Source of the DNA: Acarospora socialis | Lineage: Eukaryota; Ascomycota; Lecanoromycetes; Acarosporales; Acarosporaceae | Direction of reading: 5' to 3' | Length of the DNA: 64,000 nucleotides | NCBI GenBank assembly: GCA_025617375.2 | Contig: JAMYGW020000001.1 | Location: 1,364,001 to 1,428,000 of the forward strand | Part shown: piece by piece, positions 44,817 through 54,640 of the stretch | Numbering within the stretch: position 1 is the first letter of the stretch | How the letters are laid out: each line of letters begins with the position of its first letter | Translations under genes and position numbers: made by a program | The notes under the pieces: generated by a model | What the model was told of the DNA's origin: nothing | The model's database searches: none | Seen by the model: the letters and a program-made list of their open reading frames with translations, nothing else

Positions 44817-46160
44817 ATGTCGACCGCCACCGCCACCGCCGCCGCCGAGACCAACGGCACCCACAACCCAGACACAAACCCGACCCCCAAGCCCAACGCC
44901 TGGCAAAGCCCCGGCCCTGCAGCCTTCGACTTCCGCAGTTCGTCTCCCCTCCGTCCCTCCCTCCCTCCCTCTCTCCATCTCCTCACCCAACACCCCAACG
45001 CACCGTCTCATCTCCTTACTAACCACCTCAACCCTCCAGGCGACGTCGTCACGACCCCCACAGCCTCCATGCTAACGGCCATTGCACAAAGCTCCCTCCT
45101 CGACGACGTCTTCCTCGAAGACCCCACGACCCTCTCCCTAGAATCGCACCTCGCAAGCCTAACCGCCCACCCGGCCGCGCTGCTCGTCCTGTCCGGCACC
45201 ATGGGCAACCAGCTCGCGCTGCGCACCCACCTGACCCAGCCCCCGCACGCCGTCCTCTGCGACCACCGCGCCCACATCCTGACCTACGAGGCCGGCGGCG
45301 TCGCCTCCCTGACCGGCGCCCTCGTCACCGGCGCCGTCCCCGCAAACGCCCACCACCTGACCCTCGACGACGTGCGCGCCCACGCCGTCCTCTCCGACGA
45401 CGTGCACGCCTGCCCCACCCGCGTCCTCAGCCTCGAGAACACCCTCAACGGCACCATCCTGCCGCTGGCCGAAGCGCGCCGCATCACGGCCTGGGCGCGC
45501 CAGCACGGCGTCGCGACGCATCTGGACGGCGCGCGCCTGTGGGAGGCCGTGGCCGCGGGCGCGGGTGCGCTGGACGAGTACTGCCAGTGTTTCGACAGCG
45601 TGAGTCTGTGCTTCAGCAAGGGGCTGGGCGCGCCCATCGGGAGCGTGCTTGTGGGCGGCGAGGCCTTCATCAAGCGCGCGCGGTGGGTCCGCAAGAGTAT
45701 TGGCGGCGGGGTGCGCCAGGCGGGCGTGATCAGCGCGGCGGCGCGCGTGGGCGTCGACGAGACGTTTGGCCGCGGCGTGTGGGGGAAGGGGGGGCTGTTG
45801 GGCGGGAGTCATGCGCGGGCGAGACGCGTGGCCGGCATGTGGACGGAGCGCGGGGGGAAGTTGAGTTTTCCGGTTGAGACGAATATGGTGTGGTTGGATT
45901 TGGGGGAGGCGGGGTGGGCAGTGAAGGATTTCGTGGCGGTGGGGATTAGGGAGGGGGTGAAGGTGCTGGGAGGGAGGTTGGTGGTGCATTATCAGATTTC
46001 GGAGGAGGCGGTGGAGAGGTTGGGGAGGGTGATGGATGTTGTGTTGAAGGGGAGAGGGAGATGGAATGGGCAGTCGAATGGGGTGAATGGGACGCCGACG
46101 ACGACGGGACCGGAGAGGAAGGAGGCGGAAAAGGTCATGGCGCCGGAGGTGGATGATTGA
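44817..46160 (+). CDS. Low-specificity threonine aldolase (PLP)
   Basis: Exons 44817-44937 and 45040-46160 give 413 residues. The 102-base intron (GTTCGT...CTCCAG, perfect ttactaac branch) is a multiple of three and stop-free, but its removal restores FDFRSDVVTTPTASML, the family start. The enzyme splits L-threonine to glycine and acetaldehyde with pyridoxal phosphate. The PLP lysine is Lys234 in LCFSKGLGAPIGS, and THLDGARLW holds the Asp that contacts the cofactor nitrogen. GTMGNQLALRTH and VLSLENTLNGTI are also family hallmarks. The coding exons are far richer in G and C than their neighbours, especially at third positions. The last 40 residues are a non-conserved tail. Cytosolic location is expected. 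Confidence 0.9.
   Translation: MSTATATAAAETNGTHNPDTNPTPKPNAWQSPGPAAFDFRSSSPLRPSLPPSLHLLTQHPNAPSHLLTNHLNPPGDVVTTPTASMLTAIAQSSLLDDVFLEDPTTLSLESHLASLTAHPAALLVLSGTMGNQLALRTHLTQPPHAVLCDHRAHILTYEAGGVASLTGALVTGAVPANAHHLTLDDVRAHAVLSDDVHACPTRVLSLENTLNGTILPLAEARRITAWARQHGVATHLDGARLWEAVAAGAGALDEYCQCFDSVSLCFSKGLGAPIGSVLVGGEAFIKRARWVRKSIGGGVRQAGVISAAARVGVDETFGRGVWGKGGLLGGSHARARRVAGMWTERGGKLSFPVETNMVWLDLGEAGWAVKDFVAVGIREGVKVLGGRLVVHYQISEEAVERLGRVMDVVLKGRGRWNGQSNGVNGTPTTTGPERKEAEKVMAPEVDD
44938..45039 (+). other. Stop-free 102-bp intron in the threonine aldolase gene
   Basis: Pyrimidine-rich (ccctccctccctccctc), with a perfect branch site and a length of 34 codons without a stop. Retention would insert Ser/Pro/Leu-rich residues ahead of the PLP domain without shifting frame. 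Confidence 0.75.
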
Positions 46161-46933
46161 GTGGCGGGGAAATGGGGTGCTCGGGCTTCTGTTCTCTTGT
46201 CGTATCTTGCGTGTATTGTACTAGCCATGGACATTTTCGTGAGGAACGACGTTCTTCCTTCGTGCCTGTATAAGTTGCTTCTGATTCAGTACTGGGAGTG
46301 TAGGGTTTATGGCAGACAGGGAATGTTCTTACAGCTGAGAAGAACAGTTATCTGAGCATTTATTTAGCAAAGGTGATCGGCATTTCCTACAGACACAATA
46401 GTCACATCAGTAAGCATTGCCTGGGACGGTTGATTCGTGATTGGGTCTTATCTATTTAGGGTACAAGACAAAAGAACACTTATGTGCTCGGTGCGGAATA
46501 TCGCAATGTTTCCAATCGCTCATTTGGATGCTCGCTGAGACGAAAGGGAAAAGAAACGAGTTGGGCAATTTCTGGGCAAAGTGAAGCACACGTGAGATTG
46601 GTAGAAGTAAAGCAACTTTGTGCCATAATTGAAAGTGGGTATCAGACGGATCTGTAAAGGGTCGCTTTTGAAGGAGAGAATAACCACCAGCTGGAGGCAT
46701 CTGATAAGCCTCTGGAAATGGAAGACGAACGTGCTTGTGTGTGAAGGTGCTAAACGCTTGTGTGGTGGAAGGACATTCTAGACAGGAGTGAAGAGGCTCG
46801 TACACGTGTAGAGGTGACTGTGCAGGCTATGCTGGAGCGGACATGACTTCTAGATCTGAAAACGATTGTTGGACAAAGGTGAAGACGCAAATCCGAACAT
46901 GGAATCGTATCAGTTGGTCGCTGGATCTGGTGG
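46161..46933. other. Convergent intergenic interval
   Basis: It lies between two converging genes; only 3' ends are expected. A minus-strand frame at 46452-46805 lacks recognisable features. Confidence 0.4.
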
Positions 46934-49900
46934 TCAAGCTTTTCTCGAAGTCGACGTTGCAGGAGCGGCCGATGCGGAAGCCGATGCGACAGAAGCAGAA
47001 GCTCCGGGAGGAGGTGCAGACGGAGCTTTGCTGTTCGCCCTGTAATTCACTCGTAGAAATCTCTCCGTCTCCTTTTCGATGAAGAAAGGCTGCTCATCTT
47101 TCGGTCTTGGCCCCGCGCTCCTACCATGGAAGAATTCACACTTGAACCTCAGATACTCCTTGCCGTCCTCGAAGACGGTGACAATATCACCAGTATAAAG
47201 TCTCCCGAACAGCGCAGCGTTTCCCTTCCGATTGAGATATCGAAGCTTCACACCGTTGACAAGGATGAAGGTAGACGCTCGTGAGACAATGATTGCCCAA
47301 CTGTTCTCGACCTCCATCCAGTCACCGCCCTTTTCGATGAAACTAGGCATGCTCGGACCCCACCACATGATGTCCATCGCTTGCTTGGGGATGCGCATGT
47401 CAAAGTTTTGAGGGTAGACGATGGTGTTTTCAGGCGCACGACCCCAACTGGTGAGACGCTGCTCAAGCTTGAGAGTTACGTCGGCGAAAGAGCCAGGTAC
47501 CGATGTGAGCTTCCCGAGGCGCGGTGGTGGTTTGATGAATTCCGCGGGTTTGGTCGTGAGTGTGGATGCGCCGGCTTTGGCGCTCTCTTTTGCTTTGAGG
47601 TATGCCCTGCAATCCATGGAGAGTGTGTCGGTCCTGCTGGGGTCGAGCTCCCCACCAAACTCCCTAACCACATATGGTTCCTTTTCCCACCCTGGAATCA
47701 TGGTCCAAGGCCTAATATTCCCAGGCAAAAGAGCGATCGGCTCGACTGACTCGTCTCCGTCTCGTTCCGCTTGCATTGCAGCCAAGGCCGCCTTAGCTTC
47801 GGCCACATAGTCTCTCCCGCTGACCTGCGAAGCATATTGGAGACAGTGTGTTCTCTTATCAGTAGGCAGAAAATAGATGCTGGGTGGTGGGTCCAGGGAC
47901 GAGGCCATATTCTTTCGCCAAAAATCCGCGCTTCCACGACGGCGCTTAGGTTCGGTTCTGTCATCGTCATTGCTGATGTCCTGACTCGAACGCTTCGAAC
48001 GTGCAGCAGCAGACGTGGGCGTTGCTTCACGGGTTTTAGGGGTTGTGGGAGTCATGGGTGTGTTGGGCGCTGAAGGTGCTGACTTTGCAGACTCGGGAGA
48101 ACCCATGTTCAGTCTTCCTACGAGAGCTTCAGCACCCATAAGACTTGAAGCTGGCTCGGCGTGAGGATGAGGATGCGGTAGGGTTTGTGGATATTGTAGA
48201 CGGTATTGACCCAAATCGTCGTGAGTAGTGTAGACTTGGTCTGTGTTGGTCGAATTTCGAAAGTGGTGGGTGTCTGAGCTCGACGTGCTAGTGCGTGGAT
48301 CGCTACTACCCTGTGTAGTGAATGGCAAGGTGGCTCGATTGTCGAACCCAAACACTCCTGAGCTTCTTAACGCAGATGCACCTATCTCGCCAAAAAGACG
48401 AGCATTCGGTGGCGGTACTCCTGCTTGCGATACTCTGCTCTGTCGAGAGCTGACTGGTGGAAGCGAAGGGTATGACACTTCGGGACTTGACGAAGGCAAC
48501 TTAACTTGATTGCGTAGGACGAAAGCGGTATCAACTCTCGCACGCTTCGACCTACGGATATTCTCTTGATCGATCTCATCAGCTTCAACGATTTCGGACA
48601 AATCGTCGTCAACATGATCCTGACTATCCTCGGAGCCTGGGATGAACGACTTATCCAACTGAGCATCATCTTCTCCCTCGTTTGCACCAATGCCGAGATT
48701 GTTGTCATCAAGATCTATCTCATAGAAGCTCGTACAGTCCGCAAGCCAGGCATGACTCATGCATTGCTGCTCGTCAGGCCGCAACAATGGATCGGGATTC
48801 AACATCTTGATGATGAGATCGATACCATTACGGGAAACACCACAATCTTTGAGTGGACTGACATCGAGCGGCGTGGTCATAATGTTGGCAAGCATGCGCG
48901 CCCCTTTACCTTCACTACTACCCGCATAAGGAGGCTTACCGCTAATCAAGTGGAACAACACAGCCGCAAAGGACCATGTGTCAATTGACTGATTGTACGG
49001 TAGAGTTCTGGGAGGCCTAGAGGAGCTTAGAGAAATATTCAGTGTAGAGAAGTGGAGCACTTACGGGTCCTTCCCACGGCGGCGCCTCTTCACGGGCGAA
49101 TTGCTCTTGTAGAGATCGTAATCAGGGTACACTTCAGGCGCACAGTACAGCAGTGTACCACAGAAGGTTTTCAGGAAGGTCTCTGTATCATTCACAACTT
49201 TGGAAAGACCAAAGTCGGAGAGCTTGACGGTGAATGGATCGTTGGAGGCAATCAACATGTTGTCCGGCTTGACGTCTCGGTGAGTGATCTTGCGTTTGTG
49301 CAGGTAGTCCAAAGCATTGAGCATCTGCCTTGAGACGGATTTGGCCAAGAGCTCAGGCATCGGGCCGTTTTGGCTCATGTAGCTGGAAAGTTCTCCACAG
49401 GGAATATACTCCATGAAAATGTACAGATAAGATTCGTGGTCGAAGTAATGGATGTACTGAACGATATTCGGCTGAGTCTACCGTCAGCATGTCAAACTGC
49501 ATCATATAAGCCTCGGACTTACGTGTCGGAGATGCCTAATGATCTCGAGCTCGTTATTGATTTTGTGATCAAGGACTCCATCCTTTATGAACTTGCGTTT
49601 CTCGATTTGTTTCACAGCAAAAACCTCGCCATCCCGTTTGGTGGCAGCCTTAAATACCATTGCAAAAGCTCCTTTGCCAATATATCCAACAATGTTGTAA
49701 TCTTCTCCGCCATTCCATGCCATACCGTAGTGATGTTGGACAGTCGCGGAGGTAAGCAAAGCCGTAGAGGTATAGTTGAGTGCGTCTCGGGGCTCTTGCC
49801 GATGTGGTACCACCGCCTAGCATGCTGGATCAGTGCTCACACCCAGGAAAACTTTGAACAGAACCTTTGAACATACACCTGGGAGTGCTGAAAAGTCATC

Positions 49901-51129
49901 TTTCGCTTTAAGTATGGTTGGAGCATCACTTTCCGCTTGAGCCACAGCAGCAAGGTACGCGCTTAGCTTTCTTGCGTAGCCACCCCTATTACCATCCCGG
50001 GCAGGTATCCGAACGACGAATTTAAATTTTTCCTCTTCGTAGCAGGTAACGAGTTCGATGATAGAGCCCGGAGCTAGCATGCGTCTCTTGTCCATGTCTG
50101 GATTCAGACTTTTTCCCATCAACAGAACTTCGTCCACATAGGTTCCATTGGTCGACATGTCGTGCAGCATGAGGATGCCGTCTTTGTTAACATAGATTCG
50201 GAAGTGTAAGTTGCTGACGCGCTTCTGGTCTTTCAAGTCATTAAGAATGATGTCGCACTTCAGAGCGTGCCGTCCGAAACAGAAACCCAGGCGAGGATCC
50301 TTGACTCTAGATGACATACGAAGTGCAATGTCTCTCGTTGCCCCGTCACCATCGAAGTTCAGCTTCTGTTCATCGTCATTAACGTCCTCCTCCATGTTAC
50401 CTTCTAGTCCCTGATTCTGTAGGATATGCTGGGGTGAAGTCTTTGCAACAAGAGCGACAGCTCTCAAGGCAGCAGTGGATGTTGGATGCAAGATACAGAT
50501 AACATCGGACTCGTCTTCCGCAGTCAGGCCCGAGTTGTTCCGACCGATACGCCGTGGATCGAAAAATGGCTGCGTCGCCGGCTGAGTTGCTTCTTCTTCC
50601 ATGTCCATATGATGAGCAAATTCAGGGGCTTCAATTGGAAGACGACCGTTGCAAAAGAGTCCTCTCTGGTGGAGACGCTGCGAAGAAATGCATCAGTAAA
50701 TCTCCAAGTTGAAGAGTTGATAAGAAGCCACTTCAGAGGTACAGTAGCAAGTCACTGGATGGGCAGCAATGTGGCTCGATTTAAAAATAATACTTGTGGA
50801 CTTACATATTTCGGCGTGGGCCTTGCAGTAATCTGAGTCCCACCTTCGATGATAACAGTGTCTTCGGTATGGAAGCTGTCCCCTGGAGATTGATCGCCAG
50901 TTTCAGATAGGTCAAGAGATTCTTGACTATCGGGGATTTCCTCCGGTAATTCGAGACGTTTCCCAGGGTCCTCACGGACGAGTCTGGAACGTGGAGCAGT
51001 ACGCTCTTTCCCACGGGCTGTGGTAGACTTGTCAGTACGCTTGTTATTGATCTGCACTGCAGCACTCTCATCCTCGGTCGAGGAGTCATCCGAATGCTCA
51101 TAAAGCTTAGGGTCGACTTCAGCAGCCAT
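46934..51129 (-). CDS. RAD53: Rad53/Chk2-type checkpoint kinase with FHA domains
   Basis: Minus-strand exons 51129-50806, 50677-49877, 49816-49523, 49471-49065 and 49016-46934 give about 1302 residues, all phases closing. The N-terminus has SQ/TQ sites (DSQESLD, ATQPATQP), targets of ATM/ATR kinases. FHA1 (about 235-320) has GRH, SNLHFRI and the STNGTYV loop that binds phosphothreonine. The kinase domain (about 414-705) has GKGAFAMVFK, VKQIEK, HRDVKPDN, DFGLS and CAPEV. A long disordered region follows, then a C-terminal second FHA-like domain (about 1115-1230, LTSWGRAPENTIVYP ... VNGVKLRYLN). FHA-kinase-FHA is the Rad53 layout, distinct from animal Chk2, which has a single FHA. It acts in the nucleus in DNA-damage and replication checkpoints. 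Exon 5 has a second possible acceptor nine bases downstream. Confidence 0.92.
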
Positions 51130-53122
51130 GATGTGCTACCTTAGGAATGGAATTGAAACAACGTGCAGTTGAAATTGTATGGGAGCTTCCGAGTGATTGT
51201 CTCAATTCATTGGGAGTGTTGGTACAGAGACAGAGATTACGTCCCACAAAAGGGTGTAGAGAAGGGCAAGCACAATAGCGGATAGGGGGATGTGCACGTT
51301 GTAGAGTAGTCCACCAATAGTAGCAGGAGAAGGTGTGGTGGTAGGGTTTGATGTTGTGGGAGGATATGAAGAGTAAGCGAAGGAAGGAAAGTGGGTAGGC
51401 TCACATTGACGCGGTCACAGATTGTCCCACGCAACCAAACCGTTGACTGGGCCTAAACCGTTCTCGGCCGGTGCCTGATGCGCAACAATATCAACAATAA
51501 AGTTTCCTCATACGTATAGAGCCACCCGACCGTTTTCAGTAGCTCTTCATCCGCACTATATCATTCCAGGTGCTAATCGGAGAAGCGTGAAGCGGCGGCG
51601 GCGACGCACAAAGACTCGGCAACAAGCGGAGGAGGTTCACAGTGTGGAAGACAATAAGGCACCCCTTTGCTCAATCGGATTCTTCTATGACCGCAGGCCA
51701 ATGCCTCCAAATAGCGGAAGCTGAAACTGATCTCGAATAGCCTTCCGCGTTCAATACAAGGACGATATGCCTCCAACACCGAGAAAGGACTTAGCCACCT
51801 GAAGAGCAATAGCAAGCGGTACCAACAACAATGCTTAACTCCGGCTATTTCTTCGAGTATGTCCCTCAGATGAGATAACCAACGCTTACTCCCATATCAA
51901 TGCCCCAAATACCAACCACGTTCCGAAGCGACAAGACGATAGGAACAAGGGAAGAACTGAAGATCACTGCAGATAGATGCTGAAGATATTGTTGGGAGCC
52001 GCTGAGAGGCAGCAGTTCTCTAACGCTGGCAAGATGGTAGAAGGAAGGGCTCAATGAAGCTGAAGTTTGTAAGCGATACTGCCTGGGCAACCGAAAGTTT
52101 GACTCACAGGTCTTCTAGCGTTAAACGATGCCCTCAGTCGGGCCCAGATATTCGTGAAGTGACAATCACTTCTTGCAGGCACTGAGGGATAGGTCAAGTA
52201 TGGTTCAGGTGGAGGAGCATATCCTGGCGTTGAGGGACCGTTGCAATATTTTCTTCACCTGTTGACATGTCGTTGAAAGAGCCTCACGGAGACACTTAAT
52301 TCCACGCGTTCCTGACTAAGATCGAGGCTAACGCTTTTTCGACACCTGTGCCTCGGCTCAGTAGCTGGAGCCGTATGCCGACCGTCCGTTGATAGCTCAA
52401 GAAACACAACTCCAGACATACTTTGATTCGGTAGCGGGCGAAAGGCTGACTATGTCCCAAGGGACAGAGGGGACACAGAGGACTGAAGTGTATCTTCAGA
52501 TCTCGGTTATTTCCGGAGGTTACCGATCATGACACTTTTGAACTATAAGGGACCTTGCCTATACTGGGCATATGGCACCGGCAGCGGGGTTGAAACAATG
52601 TGGCTTATCCAGTGACAATGCAACACGATACACCAGTCAGTCACACAGGCCTAGGTAAGGTAGATACATATGGTGATGCTATGGTCAGCTCTTGAGAGAC
52701 TGGCATGTATGGCGGTCATGCTTGGTAGCCTTTCTAAGTAGTACAGGTAGCACTCATAACTTAGCGTCAATTGCAACAATCCATCATTTGTGCTCATGCC
52801 TCTAAGAAGCGCTGTAGACTGGGTATCATACATCATGTCATCAAAGAAAAGGTGCTTGCAACGCTGAGCAAGAGTCGTGTCGGCAAAGAGCCCTCCGAAT
52901 CTACGCGGCCAGCAGGCACACGCGCCATCGAGAGTAAGAAAGATAGCAACGTAGATGATGCTGCCATGCTCGATCAAAGAGAAAGCTCCTAACCTCACAC
53001 GCTAGACCGTTGCGGAAAGTATCCTGTCGCATGACCGTAGAAATCAGTGGTATATGTGAGCTCCATCGCAAGACAGCCGAAAAAAACGCAATGCCACCAT
53101 GAGAAACGCTTTGCAGCTCGGC
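51130..53122. other. 2-kb interval without a supported gene
   Basis: Promoter of the kinase lies at its left end. Open frames at 51573-51815, 51866-52090 and 52651-52998 (-) are short with no recognised motif. No repeat or RNA gene noticed. Confidence 0.4.
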
Positions 53123-54640
53123 CTACTTGTTGAATATTGCCAATCTACCTCTCTTCAACAAGCCTCTTCCATTATGGGGCACAGGCGGTGAAACACGCCC
53201 GAATTCAGGTCTGCTTGCCACCCCTTCCGTTTCCCATGGTGCCACCACGTTACCAGCTGTGCTCCTTTCCAACCCTGGCCTCTGGCATGCTCCCGCAGTC
53301 TCGGTCACTGGATGTGTGAAATAAGACGACATTGGTGGACGGACTGGCCCTGTGGATTCTGGCTGTGAAGCATCGTGTCTCAGGATAGAATGAGACGGCT
53401 CGGCCAGTACACTGTCCGCCGATCCTGCTTCGCCAGTCAAGAGGGCATGTAGCTTTGGTTTTGTACGCACAGTCGCCGGCGGACCGAGCACGTCGACACC
53501 CGAGGACTTGAATGACACGTTTGCTTGTGCGAATGGTGGTGATGTAGAGGAGGTCTTCGATGTGTTGTCCTTATGCGTGGTCGCTGTAACGGCACCGCGA
53601 GAGGACGCCGTAGTTAAGGGCAACGATCTCGATGCAACTGACGTAGCCGATTCCACTGATCGAAGCGAATCCGATTCAGTGAGGCGTGGTACAGGTTGAA
53701 AGTGCACAAGGTCTGCTGATGTCCCTCCTTCCCTTCCTGTGCGCATCATTCGGTTTGCAGATCCGTCCGATGTCAAGGAGGTAGTATCTGCCAGTGTAGT
53801 GGACGAATGTGATTTCAAGGTCCGCGAGGTGTTCCGGCAAGGAAGGTCTTTGGTGTCACTACCGCTAGATATGCTTCCGATCTCCCAGCCAGACTTGGTC
53901 CCGAGACTCGACTGACTTGCGCTTTGGCTGCTGAAGATGGACGAGCCAGTGCCACCGTTCCGTCGGCTGGCTTCGGAATCGAGCGTGGAGGATGAACTGT
54001 GCCCACGATCACTGCCGCCGTGAGTGATGGCAGATAGGCTTGCCTTGAACGAACGCCCCGCTGACGTCGTCGAGTGCCTCTTATTAGCCTCCTTCTCCTT
54101 CTCTTTCTCCTTGACCGCTTGAGGAACGCCGTCCCACCTCGAATTCACCTTCGGCACCGTGACTGGCAATTTCGCAGACGAGACACCGGGCATACCCACG
54201 GTCGTAAGTCTGCCATTGCGTGTCTGTGCTTGCTTCCGCACATGCTCTTCGTACTCGAGCAAAGCCCGGGCGGAGGGTTCCTTGACCGTCAGGAAGCCGA
54301 ACAGCGAGGCACCTTTGGTCTTGGTCGCCTTGGTGGGGGTACCTGGTGAACCAAGAGATTTCGTCATCGGATTTGATCCAGGACTCGAAGTACCTGGCGG
54401 CAGCTTTGGCGATTTCATTGGTGGAGTCTGTCCGGATGCTGAACGTAAGGTTGGAGGAATGGACGTGTCTGCAGACTGCACTGCGTTGACGGCGGAAAGG
54501 CTGGTGGCAGAAACACGTGGTGCGTGGGAATTATTCCCGGAAGATGCATGGCGATAGGATAATCGCGGTAAGTAAGGCTGAGCTTGCTGCTGCCGCTGCT
54601 GCTCTTGCGGATCATCGGTGCTCGAAGCGACGGACGGCAT
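53123..54640 (-). CDS. Ser/Thr-rich conserved hypothetical protein
   Basis: A single exon of 505 residues from the ATG at 54640. It is dominated by Ser, Thr, Pro and Gly, with many Ser-Pro and Thr-Pro sites, and is probably largely disordered. One segment looks conserved and ordered: KGASLFGFLTVKEPSARALLEYEEH (here split as KGASLFGFLTVKEPS and ALLEYEEHVRKQ, about residues 109-140), followed by a short motif near SRWDGVPQAVKEKEKEKE. I recall this ASLFGFLTVKEPS pattern only from uncharacterised ascomycete proteins and know no function. The C-terminus is basic (RGLLKRGRLAIFNK). Possible phosphoprotein or scaffold; that is a guess from composition. Confidence 0.75.
   Translation of the reverse strand: MPSVASSTDDPQEQQRQQQAQPYLPRLSYRHASSGNNSHAPRVSATSLSAVNAVQSADTSIPPTLRSASGQTPPMKSPKLPPGTSSPGSNPMTKSLGSPGTPTKATKTKGASLFGFLTVKEPSARALLEYEEHVRKQAQTRNGRLTTVGMPGVSSAKLPVTVPKVNSRWDGVPQAVKEKEKEKEANKRHSTTSAGRSFKASLSAITHGGSDRGHSSSSTLDSEASRRNGGTGSSIFSSQSASQSSLGTKSGWEIGSISSGSDTKDLPCRNTSRTLKSHSSTTLADTTSLTSDGSANRMMRTGREGGTSADLVHFQPVPRLTESDSLRSVESATSVASRSLPLTTASSRGAVTATTHKDNTSKTSSTSPPFAQANVSFKSSGVDVLGPPATVRTKPKLHALLTGEAGSADSVLAEPSHSILRHDASQPESTGPVRPPMSSYFTHPVTETAGACQRPGLERSTAGNVVAPWETEGVASRPEFGRVSPPVPHNGRGLLKRGRLAIFNK

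Noticed and set aside
45159-45989. 276-codon minus-strand open frame rich in His, Ala and Arg
   Set aside because: It is antisense to the GC-rich threonine aldolase exon; high GC3 produces long shadow frames.
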